Below, in pieces: positions 34,001 to 42,850 of a DNA stretch of 64,000 nucleotides. Every line of letters starts with the position of its first letter. Within the stretch, counting starts at the first letter, position 1. The stretch spans positions 74,165 to 138,164 of the forward strand of contig JAEYZN010000006.1 in NCBI GenBank assembly GCA_023428025.1, in the 5' to 3' direction. The notes below the pieces were generated by a model that saw nothing but the letters and a program-made list of their open reading frames with translations, searched no databases and was not told where the DNA came from. The position numbers and the translations under genes were made by a program. The stretch is from Bacillota bacterium. GTDB lineage: Bacteria > Bacillota > Clostridia > Christensenellales > SZUA-584.

Positions 34001-35068
34001 ATGAGTAGCTACAACATAGCCGTGATACCGGGCGACGGCATCGGCCCGGAAGTGATAAACGAGACGATACGCGTGCTGGACTGCGCGGCGAAGAAGTACG
34101 GCTTCGAGCTGAACTATACGCATTACCTCGCGGGCGGCTGCGCCATCGACGAGAAGGGCAAACCGCTGCCGGAAGAGACGCTGAAGGGCGCTCTTGGGAG
34201 CGACGCGGTGCTGCTGGGCGCGGTGGGCGGCGAGAAATGGGATACGCTGCCGTCCGACATGCGGCCTGAGAACGCGCTGCTGGGGCTGCGCGGCGGGCTG
34301 GGCCTGTTTGCGAACCTGCGGCCGGCCGTGCTGTTCAGCCAGCTGGCATCGGCCTGCCCATTAAAGCCGGAACTAACGGAAGGCGGGCTCGACATTATCG
34401 TCATCCGCGAGCTGACGGGCGGTATCTACTTCGGCAAAAAGGAACGCGGCGACGATTGGGCGTACGACACCATGAGCTATACCGAACCCGAGATACGCCG
34501 CATCGCGCACGTCGCCATGAAGACGGCGATGGGACGGAACAAGAAGGTGATGAGCGTCGACAAGGCGAACATCCTCGAATCCTCCCGGCTGTGGCGCAAA
34601 GTGGTCACCGAGGTCGCGGCGGAATATCCGGAAATCGCGCTGTCCCACATGTACGTGGATAACGCGGCCATGCAGCTGGTCAGGCGCCCCAAGCAGTTCG
34701 ACGTCATCGTGACGGAGAACATGTTCGGCGACATCCTCTCCGACGAGGCGGCGATGATCACCGGCTCCATCGGCATGCTGCCCTCCGCCAGCCTGGGCGA
34801 AGGCACGCGCGGCATGTACGAGCCGGTGCACGGCTCAGCGCCGGATATCGCGGGGCAGGGCATCGCGAACCCGCTGGCCACGATACTGTCCGCCGCGATG
34901 CTGCTGCGCTATTCGCTGGGGCAGGAGGAAGCCGCGAAGGCCATCGAGGCCGCCGTGGACGCCGCGCTTTCCGGCGGCGCAAGAACAGGGGATATCGCGC
35001 TCAAGGGTGAAGCCACGCTGTCCACCACCGAGATGACGGACAGGGTGCTCGCCGGACTGGAGGCTTAA
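34001..35068 (+). CDS. leuB: 3-Isopropylmalate dehydrogenase family (LeuB)
   Basis: The 355-residue beta-decarboxylating dehydrogenase has IAVIPGDGIGPEV, substrate Arg motif RPAVLF, ELTGGIYFG, catalytic VDKANIL, metal-binding NMFGDILSDEA and NAD-binding EPVHGSAPDIAG. It oxidises 3-isopropylmalate for leucine. With CimA beside it, it may also or mainly oxidise 3-methylmalate to 2-oxobutyrate in the citramalate route. leuA, leuC and leuD are not in this window. AAGGAGC precedes ATG 34001. Confidence 0.93.
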   Translation: MSSYNIAVIPGDGIGPEVINETIRVLDCAAKKYGFELNYTHYLAGGCAIDEKGKPLPEETLKGALGSDAVLLGAVGGEKWDTLPSDMRPENALLGLRGGLGLFANLRPAVLFSQLASACPLKPELTEGGLDIIVIRELTGGIYFGKKERGDDWAYDTMSYTEPEIRRIAHVAMKTAMGRNKKVMSVDKANILESSRLWRKVVTEVAAEYPEIALSHMYVDNAAMQLVRRPKQFDVIVTENMFGDILSDEAAMITGSIGMLPSASLGEGTRGMYEPVHGSAPDIAGQGIANPLATILSAAMLLRYSLGQEEAAKAIEAAVDAALSGGARTGDIALKGEATLSTTEMTDRVLAGLEA

Positions 35069-35071
35069 AAT

Positions 35072-36733
35072 ATGATCAGCGACAGTGTGAAAAAAGGCGC
35101 GGACAGGATGCCGCACCGGTCATTGTTTAAAGCGATGGGTTACACGGACAGCGAGCTTTCACGCCCGCTGGTGGCCGTGGTGCACGCCGCGAGCGAGATC
35201 GTGCCCGGCCACGCGCATCTGGATAAGATCGCCAAAGCGGTGGCGGACGGCATCCGCAGTGCGGGCGGCACGCCCGTCATGATCCCGTCCATCGGCGTGT
35301 GCGACGGCATCGCGATGGGGCACACCGGCATGAAGTACTCGCTCGCCTCGCGCGAGCTGATCGCGGACTCCATCGAATCCATGGTATCCGCGCACGGTTT
35401 CGACGCGGTGGCGTTCGTGCCCAACTGCGACAAGATCGTGCCCGGCATGCTGATGGCGGCGGCCCGGCTCAACCGCCCGTCCATATTCTGCAGCGGCGGC
35501 CCCATGCTGCCCGGCAAGGACTTAAACGGCTGCGACGCCAGCCTGACCACGGCGTTCGAGGCGGTGGGGGCCTACACGGCGGGCAAGATGACGGAGGAAG
35601 ATCTGAATCAACTGGAGAATTCCGTCTGCCCCGGCTGCGGCTCCTGCTCCGGCATGTTCACGGCCAACAGCATGAACTGCCTGACGGAAGCCATCGGCAT
35701 GGCGCGCAGCGGCAACGGCACCATCGCCGCTGTGCACGGCGCGCGCATCCGCTTTGCCAAGGAAAGCGGCGAGCAGCTGATGAAGCTGCTGGAGATGGAT
35801 ATAAAGCCGCTGGATATCATGACGGCCAGGGCGTTTGAGAACGGGCTGGCGCTGGACATGGCGCTCGGCTGCTCCACCAACTCGGTGCTGCACCTGCCTG
35901 CCATCGCGCACGAGTGCGGCGTGGACCTCAGCCTGGACCTCGTGGACGCCATCAGCCGCCGGACGCCCAACCTGTGCCGCCTGGCGCCCGCCAGTGCGAC
36001 GCATCTGGTGGACCTGGAGGGCGCGGGCGGCGTGTACGCCGTGCTGAGCGAACTGCTGGAAAACGGCTTGATCGACGGCAGCACCATGAGCGTCAACGGA
36101 ACGACAATGGGTGAAGCCGTGAAGGGCCGGCGCATACTGGACACCAGGGTGGTGCGCCCGGTTGCCGAACCGTATTCCAAAGAAGGCGGCATCGCGGTGC
36201 TGCGCGGCAACATCGCCCCGGACGGCGCTGTGGTCAAACAGTCCGCCGTGGCCCCGGAGATGATGAAACATCAGGGCCCGGCGCGCGTGTTCGACGGCGA
36301 GGAAGCGGCGATAAAGGCGATATACGCGGGACAGATCAGCGACGGCGACGTCGTGGTCATCCGTTACGAAGGGCCGGCGGGCGGGCCGGGCATGCGCGAG
36401 ATGCTGGGGCCCACGTCGGCACTGGCCGGTATGGGCAAGGACAAGACGGTGGCGCTCATCACCGACGGGCGTTTCTCGGGCGCGACACGCGGCGCGGCCA
36501 TCGGCCATGTGTCGCCGGAGGCGCAGTCCGGCGGCGTTATCGCGGTGGTCGAGGAAGGCGACATCATCGACATCGACATACCGGCACGCCGTTTGCAGCT
36601 GCTGGTGGACGACGATACGATAAAGACAAGATTGTCCGCTCTGCCCAAACGGGAACTCAACGCGAGGTCCGGCTGGCTGGGCCGGTACGCGCGGCTGGTA
36701 TCCTCGGCGGACAAGGGAGCCGTGCTCCAGTAA
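35072..36733 (+). CDS. ilvD: Dihydroxyacid dehydratase
   Basis: This 553-residue IlvD/Edd enzyme has Fe-S ligands in NCDKIVPGM and PGCGSCSGMFTANSM, and the C-terminal ITDGRFSGATRG. It dehydrates dihydroxy-isovalerate and dihydroxy-methylvalerate to the 2-oxoacids. It starts 3 bases after leuB; GGAGG lies in the end of that gene, so the two are probably coupled. Confidence 0.96.
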   Translation: MISDSVKKGADRMPHRSLFKAMGYTDSELSRPLVAVVHAASEIVPGHAHLDKIAKAVADGIRSAGGTPVMIPSIGVCDGIAMGHTGMKYSLASRELIADSIESMVSAHGFDAVAFVPNCDKIVPGMLMAAARLNRPSIFCSGGPMLPGKDLNGCDASLTTAFEAVGAYTAGKMTEEDLNQLENSVCPGCGSCSGMFTANSMNCLTEAIGMARSGNGTIAAVHGARIRFAKESGEQLMKLLEMDIKPLDIMTARAFENGLALDMALGCSTNSVLHLPAIAHECGVDLSLDLVDAISRRTPNLCRLAPASATHLVDLEGAGGVYAVLSELLENGLIDGSTMSVNGTTMGEAVKGRRILDTRVVRPVAEPYSKEGGIAVLRGNIAPDGAVVKQSAVAPEMMKHQGPARVFDGEEAAIKAIYAGQISDGDVVVIRYEGPAGGPGMREMLGPTSALAGMGKDKTVALITDGRFSGATRGAAIGHVSPEAQSGGVIAVVEEGDIIDIDIPARRLQLLVDDDTIKTRLSALPKRELNARSGWLGRYARLVSSADKGAVLQ

Positions 36734-36746
36734 AGGGGGAAGCATT

Positions 36747-38402
36747 ATGAAGATGACAGGCGTTCAGATCATACTGGAGTGCTTGAAGCGCGAGAACGTG
36801 ACCACGGTGTTCGGCTATCCGGGCGGCAAGGTCATCAAGCTGTATGACGCGCTGTACGACGAGAACATGCTCGTGCACGTGGAGACGGCGCACGAGCAGG
36901 GCGCGTCCCACGCGGCGGACGGCTACGCGCGCGCCACGGGCAACGTGGGCGTGTGCATCGCCACGTCCGGCCCCGGTTCCACCAACCTTGTCACCGGCCT
37001 CGCGACGGCGTACATGGACTCGATACCCATCGTGGCGATCACCGGCAACGTGCCGGCGAGTCTGCTGGGGCGGGACAGCTTTCAGGAAGTGGATATCATG
37101 GGCGTCACGATGCCGGTCACCAAGCACAACTACCAGATCAAGAGCGTGGATAAGATATCCGACGTGTTCCGCGAGGCGTTCGCGTTCGCCAAAAGCGGCC
37201 GCCCCGGCCCGGTGCTGATCGACATCACCAGCGACACGTTCACGGAGCTGTGCGAATACACGCCGCCCCAAGGCCCGCTGAACATGGCGTGCAAGCTGTC
37301 CGACATCCCGATCGATGAGGTGAGGGAACTGGTGAGCAATGCGGAACGGCCCGTCATCATGGCGGGCGGCGGCGTGGTGCTGTCGGGCGCGTCGGACGAG
37401 CTTTTCGAGCTGGCGGAGCGTATCGACGCGCCGGTCGCGTGCTCGCTGATGGCGGTGGGGTCGTTCCCGTCCGACCACCGTTTGAGCATGGGCATGGTGG
37501 GTATGCACGGCACCAAGGCGAGCAACATGGCGTTCCAGTCGTGCGACCTGCTGATCGTGCTGGGCGCGCGTTTCAGCGACCGTGTGACGGGCGATCCCAA
37601 CACGTTTGCCTCCCACGCGAAGATCATCCAGATCGATATCGACGCGTCCGAGGTCAACAAGAACATCACGGCGCATGTGCACATGATACAGGACATCAAG
37701 TGCGCGCTGGAGAAGATCATACAGGCTGTGCCGAAGAAATCCCACGGGGAGTGGGTGAAAAGCATCGCCGGATGGAAGGCCGAGAACGAAGCGCATATCC
37801 CCAAGGACCATCTGCCGCGCAACATCATGCGGACGATCAACGAGATCATGGGGGAGGACGCCATCATCGTGACGGACGTGGGGCAGCACCAGATGTGGAC
37901 GGCGCAGTACTATCCGTTCAAGAAGCACAACACGTTCATCACCTCCGGCGGCCTCGGCACCATGGGCTACGGCTTGGGCGCGTCCATCGGCGCGCAGTGC
38001 GCCTGCCCCGAAAAGCGCGTGCTGCACATCACGGGCGACGGCAGCTTCCGCATGAACCTCAATGAAATGGCCACCACGGTGCGGTATGGCCTGCCGGTGG
38101 TGACGATACTGTTAGATAACCAAACGCTCGGCATGGTGCGCCAGTGGCAGACGCTGTTCTACAAGGGCCGTCATTCCGAGACGACGCTGCCGCCGCTGGA
38201 TTTCGGCGCCATCGCCAAGGGCTTCGGGTATGCGCTGGCCCGCAAGGTGAGCGATGTGGACGCGTTCCGTGACGCGCTGAAGGAGGCGCTGGATACCCGC
38301 AAGCCGTGCCTTATCCATGTCGAGATCGACCAGGACACAATGGTGCTGCCCATGGTGGCGCCCGGCGCGTCCATCGACGATATTGTCATGAGCATATCGT
38401 AA
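36747..38402 (+). CDS. ilvB: Acetolactate synthase catalytic subunit
   Basis: The 551-residue ThDP-dependent enzyme has the catalytic Glu in AHEQGASHAADGYARA, the central FAD-fold domain and the ThDP motif GDGSFRMNLNE...NNQ-like (LLDNQTLGMVRQWQ). It makes acetolactate and acetohydroxybutyrate. AAGGGGGAAG precedes ATG 36747. As the last gene of the operon it is far from its regulatory subunit ilvN; in most bacteria the two are adjacent. Confidence 0.95.
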   Translation: MKMTGVQIILECLKRENVTTVFGYPGGKVIKLYDALYDENMLVHVETAHEQGASHAADGYARATGNVGVCIATSGPGSTNLVTGLATAYMDSIPIVAITGNVPASLLGRDSFQEVDIMGVTMPVTKHNYQIKSVDKISDVFREAFAFAKSGRPGPVLIDITSDTFTELCEYTPPQGPLNMACKLSDIPIDEVRELVSNAERPVIMAGGGVVLSGASDELFELAERIDAPVACSLMAVGSFPSDHRLSMGMVGMHGTKASNMAFQSCDLLIVLGARFSDRVTGDPNTFASHAKIIQIDIDASEVNKNITAHVHMIQDIKCALEKIIQAVPKKSHGEWVKSIAGWKAENEAHIPKDHLPRNIMRTINEIMGEDAIIVTDVGQHQMWTAQYYPFKKHNTFITSGGLGTMGYGLGASIGAQCACPEKRVLHITGDGSFRMNLNEMATTVRYGLPVVTILLDNQTLGMVRQWQTLFYKGRHSETTLPPLDFGAIAKGFGYALARKVSDVDAFRDALKEALDTRKPCLIHVEIDQDTMVLPMVAPGASIDDIVMSIS

Positions 38403-38455
38403 CCACGCAAGCCATCATTGAACAGACGGGGATAACAGCAATACGATAATAACAC

Positions 38456-38481
38456 TGGGGACCCTTCATTGGGCCCCTTTT
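38456..38481 (+). terminator. Terminator of the ilv operon
   Basis: GGGGACCC and GGGCCCC pair imperfectly around TTCATT, followed by TTTT. Confidence 0.6.
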
Positions 38482-38558
38482 GATTTCCATGGGAACAATT
38501 CGCTTTTTGTGATAGATGGTGTTAAACTAAATGCATATCATCATAAGCGAGGGACATC

Positions 38559-39137
38559 ATGGCAACGATCTATCTGCTCCGTCACAGCGAAACCGAGTAC
38601 TCAAGGCTGCACAATGTGTGCGGTGTGTCAGACCCGCCGTTGTCTGAACAGGGCATCGCGCGCGCGAAGAGCCGGGCGCATGTGCTGGACGGCCTGCGCT
38701 TCGGTACGGTCTGCTCCAGCCCGTCCATACGCTGCATCCAGACGCTGGAGCTGATGCTGCCCGGCGTTGCCGGCAAGGTCGACGGGCGGCTGCGGGAGAT
38801 CCATTTCGGCGAGCTGGAGGGCAAGCCCATCCCGGAGGTCTTTCATGAAAGCAAAGACGTGCCGGGCACGTATGCGGACGACTGGAAGACATACAATTTC
38901 ACCGGCGGGGACAGTGTCATGGATTATTTCAGGCGGGCGGGGGAAACGGCGCGTGAATACGCCGACGGGCCCGAAAATGAATCCGCTCTGCTCGTATCGC
39001 ACAACGGGTTTATCGCCTGTGTGCTGGCCAACCTGGTTTTTGAGGACATCGACAAACTGTTCTCCGTGCCCATCCCGACCTGCGCCCTGATCCGGATCAC
39101 GCGCGAGGGCGGGCGTTTCGGCTATCAGGTGTTTTAA
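38559..39137 (+). CDS. Histidine phosphatase family protein (phosphoglycerate mutase-like)
   Basis: The 192-residue branch-1 histidine phosphatase has phospho-acceptor His9 in LLRHSET, Arg of SPSIRCIQT, the Glu motif RLREIHFGELEG and the second His in LLVSHNGFI. Members include alpha-ribazole phosphatase, broad phosphatases and cofactor-dependent mutases. The size and GELEGK motif resemble the CobC-like group, but no cobalamin genes are near. GAGGGAC precedes ATG 38559. It is monocistronic, closed by a shared bidirectional terminator. Confidence 0.85.
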   Translation: MATIYLLRHSETEYSRLHNVCGVSDPPLSEQGIARAKSRAHVLDGLRFGTVCSSPSIRCIQTLELMLPGVAGKVDGRLREIHFGELEGKPIPEVFHESKDVPGTYADDWKTYNFTGGDSVMDYFRRAGETAREYADGPENESALLVSHNGFIACVLANLVFEDIDKLFSVPIPTCALIRITREGGRFGYQVF

Positions 39138-39146
39138 TGGGACAAA

Positions 39147-39174
39147 AAAAGAGCTGCCAGGCGGCAGCTCTTTT
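39147..39174. terminator. Bidirectional terminator
   Basis: AAAAGAGCTGCC and GGCAGCTCTTTT pair around AGGC, with A and T runs on the two sides. It serves the converging phosphatase and oxidoreductase units. Confidence 0.9.
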
Positions 39175-39185
39175 GTGTTGCTTTT

Positions 39186-39719
39186 TTATACGTGCTTCGC
39201 GCCTTCGTCGAAGGCCTTTTCGTTGATGGGAATGAGGTGCGCCTTGCCCTTGCCCAGCACATACTCGACGGCCTTGATCACGCTCTCCTTGCTGACCGCG
39301 CCGGATGAGGCGATGTATGCGCCCAGCATCACGATGTTGGCCACGCGTGCATTGCCCAGCTCCGTCGCAATATCGTTCACGGGGATGTAGTGCACGTTCA
39401 CGTCGCTGCGCGTCGCTTTCTTGTCGATGAGCGACGAGTTGATGAACAGCGTGCCGCCCGGCTTCAAAGCGCTCTCGTACTTGTCCAGCGAGGGCTTGTT
39501 CATGACGATGACCGCGTCCGCCTCGGTGACGACCGGCGAGCCCACCGGATCGTCCGACACGATCACGCAGCAGTTCGCGGTGCCGCCGCGCATCTCGGGG
39601 CCGTAGGACGGCATCCAGGACACGTGCTTATCTTCCACCATGCCCGCGTAGGCGATGATCTGACCCATCAGCAGCACGCCCTGGCCGCCGAAGCCCGCGC
39701 AAATGATTTCGCTTGTCAT
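39186..39719 (-). CDS. 2-Oxoacid:ferredoxin oxidoreductase, gamma subunit
   Basis: The 177-residue gamma subunit has GFGGQGVLLMGQIIA at the N-terminus and the conserved SYGPEMRGGTANC. It forms the part of the complex that contributes to CoA binding. GGAGGTC precedes the ATG, one base after the beta-subunit stop. It is the last gene of a delta-alpha-beta-gamma operon of the VOR/KOR class. Confidence 0.92.
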   Translation of the reverse strand: MTSEIICAGFGGQGVLLMGQIIAYAGMVEDKHVSWMPSYGPEMRGGTANCCVIVSDDPVGSPVVTEADAVIVMNKPSLDKYESALKPGGTLFINSSLIDKKATRSDVNVHYIPVNDIATELGNARVANIVMLGAYIASSGAVSKESVIKAVEYVLGKGKAHLIPINEKAFDEGAKHV

Positions 39720-39720
39720 A

Positions 39721-40458
39721 TTACTTGACCTCCTTGTATACGCCGAGCGGATAGTAGGGGATCATGTTGTCTTTCAGCCACTGTAGCGCCTCCACCGGGG
39801 AAAGCCCCCAGTTGGTGGGGCAGGTGGACAGCAGCTCGACGAGCGAGAAGCCCTTGCCGGACATCTGCGTCTCAAACGCCTTGCGGATGGCCTTTTTTGC
39901 TTTGTTGATGTTCGGCACGTCGTGCAGCGACACGCGCTCCACGTAGGCCGCGCCCTCCAGCGTGGAGAGCATTTCAGCCACGCGCACCGGATAGCCGCAG
40001 TGGTCCGCGTCGCGCCCGTACGGCGAGGTGGTGGTCTTCTGGCCTACCAGCGTGGTGGGGGCCATCTGGCCGCCCGTCATGCCGTATATCGCGTTGTTGA
40101 CAAATATCGTGGTGATCTTCTCGCCCCTCGCCGCCGCGTGGACGATCTCCGCCGCGCCGATGGACGCGAGGTCGCCGTCGCCTTGATACGTGAACACCAG
40201 GTTCTCGGGGTGCACGCGTTTCGCGCCGGTGGCCACCGCCGGGGCGCGGCCGTGCGCCGCCTCGTACATGTCGATATCGAAATATTTGTAGGCAAACACC
40301 GCGCAGCCCACGGGGGAGATGCCGATGGCATGATCCTTAAGGCCCATCTCTTCGATGTTCTCGGCGATCAGCCGGTGAACGATGCCGTGCGTGCAGCCGG
40401 GGCAGTAATGGAAGGGAACGTCCCGGATCAGGGCGCTTTTCTTGAATACGACTGCCAT
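39721..40458 (-). CDS. 2-Oxoacid:ferredoxin oxidoreductase, beta (ThDP) subunit
   Basis: The 245-residue subunit has Fe-S/ThDP signature YCPGCTHGI, ThDP-Mg motif GDGDLASIG...NNAIYGMTGGQ and the tail SPVEALQWLKD. It carries thiamine diphosphate for oxidative decarboxylation of the 2-oxoacid. AAAGGAGG lies in the end of the alpha gene; the alpha stop is one base upstream. Substrate (2-oxoisovalerate or 2-oxoglutarate) is not determined by these motifs; the adjacent ilv operon makes branched-chain oxoacids plausible. Confidence 0.92.
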   Translation of the reverse strand: MAVVFKKSALIRDVPFHYCPGCTHGIVHRLIAENIEEMGLKDHAIGISPVGCAVFAYKYFDIDMYEAAHGRAPAVATGAKRVHPENLVFTYQGDGDLASIGAAEIVHAAARGEKITTIFVNNAIYGMTGGQMAPTTLVGQKTTTSPYGRDADHCGYPVRVAEMLSTLEGAAYVERVSLHDVPNINKAKKAIRKAFETQMSGKGFSLVELLSTCPTNWGLSPVEALQWLKDNMIPYYPLGVYKEVK

Positions 40459-40459
40459 G

Positions 40460-41521
40460 CTACTTCGCCTCCTTTATCGCCTTGAGCGCGTCGATGATCT
40501 GGTTCGGCGTGGGGATGATGCCGCCGGTGGTGCCCACAAAGCTCACCGGGCGCTTGCCGTTCACAGCCAGCCTCACGTCTTCCACCATCTGTCCGGCGCT
40601 CATCTCCACCGCAAGGAAGGCCTTGCATTTGTCCGTCGCCGCCGCAATGGGCTGCGAGGGGAAGGGCCACAGCGTGATGGGGCGGATGAGGCCCGCCTTG
40701 ATGCCCAATTCATTTCTGGCCTTGATGATGGCGTTGCGCGCGATACGCGACGTGGTGCCGTAGGCCACGATGCAGATTTCCGCGTCGTCCATCATGAATG
40801 TATCAAACTTCGTTTCGTTCTCCGTGATCGTCTTGTATACGCTTTGCAGCCGCGCGTTGACCACGCTCATCTCTTCCGCTTCGATGTAAAGCGAGTTGAT
40901 GACAGCGCGCGGACGGGAACCGTCGTAACCGGTGGCCGCCCAGGTCTTGGGAGGCTGCTCGCGCTTTACGGGCTCCTTGAACTCCACGGGCTCCATCATC
41001 TGGCCGATCATGCCGTCGCCCATCACCAGCACGGGCACGCGGTAAAAATCAGACAGCTCAAACGCTTCCATCACGCAGTCCGCCGCTTCCTGCACGGAGC
41101 TGGGGGCCAGCACGATGAGGCGGTAGTCGCCATGGCCGCCGCCTTTGACAGCCTGGAAATAGTCGCCCTGAGAGGGCAGTATGCCGCCGAGGCCCGGCCC
41201 GCTGCGCACGATGTTGACGATCACGCACGGAAGCTCCGCGCACGCGATGTAGCTGATGCCTTCCTGCTTTAAGCTGATGCCCGGCGAGGAAGAAGACGTC
41301 ATCACGCGGGCGCCCGCGCCGGCCGCGCCATACACCATGTTGATCGCGGATACCTCGGACTCGGCCTGAAGGAACGTGCCGCCAACCTCCGGCATGCGCC
41401 GCGCCATGTATTCGGGAATCTGGTTTTGAGGCGTTATCGGGTAACCGAAAAAGTAACGGCATCCCGCCTGGATGGCCGCTTCCGCGATCGCCTCGTTGCC
41501 TTTCATTAATACTTTTGCCAT
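40460..41521 (-). CDS. 2-Oxoacid:ferredoxin oxidoreductase, alpha subunit
   Basis: The 353-residue POR_N domain protein has KGNEAIAEAAIQAGC, YPITPQNQIPEYM, the ThDP-contacting ESEVSAINMVYGAAGAG and TSSSSPGISLKQEG. With beta it forms the active site that produces acyl-CoA, CO2 and reduced ferredoxin. ATG 41521 lies 5 bases after AAGGTGG; an in-frame GTG three codons upstream overlaps the site. It follows the ferredoxin subunit gene by 36 bases. Confidence 0.93.
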   Translation of the reverse strand: MAKVLMKGNEAIAEAAIQAGCRYFFGYPITPQNQIPEYMARRMPEVGGTFLQAESEVSAINMVYGAAGAGARVMTSSSSPGISLKQEGISYIACAELPCVIVNIVRSGPGLGGILPSQGDYFQAVKGGGHGDYRLIVLAPSSVQEAADCVMEAFELSDFYRVPVLVMGDGMIGQMMEPVEFKEPVKREQPPKTWAATGYDGSRPRAVINSLYIEAEEMSVVNARLQSVYKTITENETKFDTFMMDDAEICIVAYGTTSRIARNAIIKARNELGIKAGLIRPITLWPFPSQPIAAATDKCKAFLAVEMSAGQMVEDVRLAVNGKRPVSFVGTTGGIIPTPNQIIDALKAIKEAK

Positions 41522-41557
41522 GTTTGCCACCTTAAAATATTTACAGCCAAAGGCCGG

Positions 41558-41764
41558 TTATTTTTCCACCGTCAGCACAAAATCGGGACACATTTTCGCG
41601 CAGCTTGCACAGCCGATGCAAAGCGACATGTCGGTGATTTCCGTCGGATTGTACCCCTTCGCGTTGATCACCGTTTTGGAAAGCACCATGATCTTCTTGG
41701 GGCACACCGTCACGCAGAGCCCGCAGCCTTTGCAGGCGTCTTGATTGATCGTTACCTTTGCCAC
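41558..41764 (-). CDS. 2-Oxoacid:ferredoxin oxidoreductase, delta (2[4Fe-4S] ferredoxin) subunit
   Basis: The 68-residue protein has two CxxCxxCxxxCP motifs (CKGCGLCVTVCP and CIGCASCAKMCP), binding two 4Fe-4S clusters that pass electrons from the ThDP site to free ferredoxin. It starts at GTG 41764 with AGAGGA 8 bases upstream. It is the first gene of the operon, driven by the promoter at 41802. Confidence 0.93.
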   Translation of the reverse strand: MAKVTINQDACKGCGLCVTVCPKKIMVLSKTVINAKGYNPTEITDMSLCIGCASCAKMCPDFVLTVEK

Positions 41765-41801
41765 AACTTGTTCCTCTCATGTTAAAGAATGCAGAAATAA
41801 G

Positions 41802-41829
41802 AATATCATATTGAACCTTTTAAAGTCAA
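41802..41829 (-). promoter_or_regulatory. Promoter of the oxidoreductase operon
   Basis: On the minus strand TTGACT, 16 bases, GATATT, 38 bases before the delta-subunit start. Confidence 0.6.
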
Positions 41830-41927
41830 CGCAATCAAACGCGGCCCGCCGCCTTATTCCGACAAAATTCACGGTATGTTCACGTCATTAAACATTGACT
41901 TATGATACAATAATTTGTCAGGTTATG

Positions 41928-41955
41928 TTGATGCTCCGCGGTGACGTTATATAAT
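41928..41955 (+). promoter_or_regulatory. Promoter of the SDR-secA-prfB unit
   Basis: TTGATG, 16 bases, perfect TATAAT, 54 bases before the SDR start. It is divergent from the oxidoreductase promoter. Confidence 0.6.
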
Positions 41956-42008
41956 AGTATTCCGATGTGACAATTCCGGCAGCGCGCCTGCCGTACGTGG
42001 AGGAATTC

Positions 42009-42764
42009 ATGGAACTGAATCTCAAAGGCAAAAACGCGGTCGTGACCGGGGGCGGGCACGGCCTCGGGCGGGCGATCTGCCTGAAGCTCGCCGAAGAGGG
42101 TGTGAACATCGCGCTCAATTATCACAGCAGCGAAGAGCGGGCGCAAAAGACGCTGGACGACATCAAAACGCTGGGGGTGAAAGCCGCGGCGATCAAGGGC
42201 GACGTATCGGACGAACAGGACATTTCGGCGCTGTTCGACGAGGCGGAGCGGGCGCTCGGCCCTGTTACGCTGCTCGTCAATAATTCCGGCGTCTGCCCGG
42301 TGGCGATGATCAGGGACATGGACTACGCGGAGTGGAAGCGCGTGCTGGACATCAACATGTCCGGCGTGTTCCTCGCCTGCCGCGAGTTCATCCGCAGGCT
42401 GCCCAAGGGCGAAGAGGGCTCCATTGTCAGCGTCTCGTCGCTGACGGCGTACATCGGCTCCAAGCGCGGCAAGACGGCTTATTCCGCCAGCAAGGGTGGT
42501 GTGGTCACGTTCACCACATCTCTGGCGCGGGAGGTGGCCGCGGACGGCATTCGCGTCAACGCGGTGGCGCCCGGCATGATGTACACCAGCATGACGGCGG
42601 ATGTGCTGGACAAGGAAAGGGAAAAATACAATGCGCAGATACCGCTTGGGCGCATCGGTGAGGTGGAGGAGACCGCGCGTGTGGTGGCGTTTTTGCTGAG
42701 CGACGCGGCCAGTTACATCACCGGTGCCACCATCGATGTATCGGGCGGCATGATAAGCCGATAA
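42009..42764 (+). CDS. Short-chain dehydrogenase/reductase (FabG-like)
   Basis: The 251-residue classical SDR has NAD(P) motif TGGGHGLGRAI, structural NNSG (NNSGVCP), catalytic Ser of SVSSLTAYIGS, YSASK (Tyr/Lys) and the PG motif VAPGMMYT. It resembles 3-oxoacyl-ACP reductase and glucose dehydrogenase-type SDRs. No other fatty-acid genes are adjacent, so the substrate is open. GTGGAGGA lies before ATG 42009; the longer upstream frame is rejected. Confidence 0.88.
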   Translation: MELNLKGKNAVVTGGGHGLGRAICLKLAEEGVNIALNYHSSEERAQKTLDDIKTLGVKAAAIKGDVSDEQDISALFDEAERALGPVTLLVNNSGVCPVAMIRDMDYAEWKRVLDINMSGVFLACREFIRRLPKGEEGSIVSVSSLTAYIGSKRGKTAYSASKGGVVTFTTSLAREVAADGIRVNAVAPGMMYTSMTADVLDKEREKYNAQIPLGRIGEVEETARVVAFLLSDAASYITGATIDVSGGMISR

Positions 42765-42850
42765 GCGGCGAAGCAGTTGCCTTGACGGGCGTCAGATGAT
42801 AAAATGAAGTTTATGGTGCGGCGGCAGCCGTCCAGGATAAGGGGAACGCA

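Noticed and set aside
35522..36745. A 407-codon minus-strand frame opposite ilvD
   Set aside because: Shadow of ilvD; no recognisable domain.
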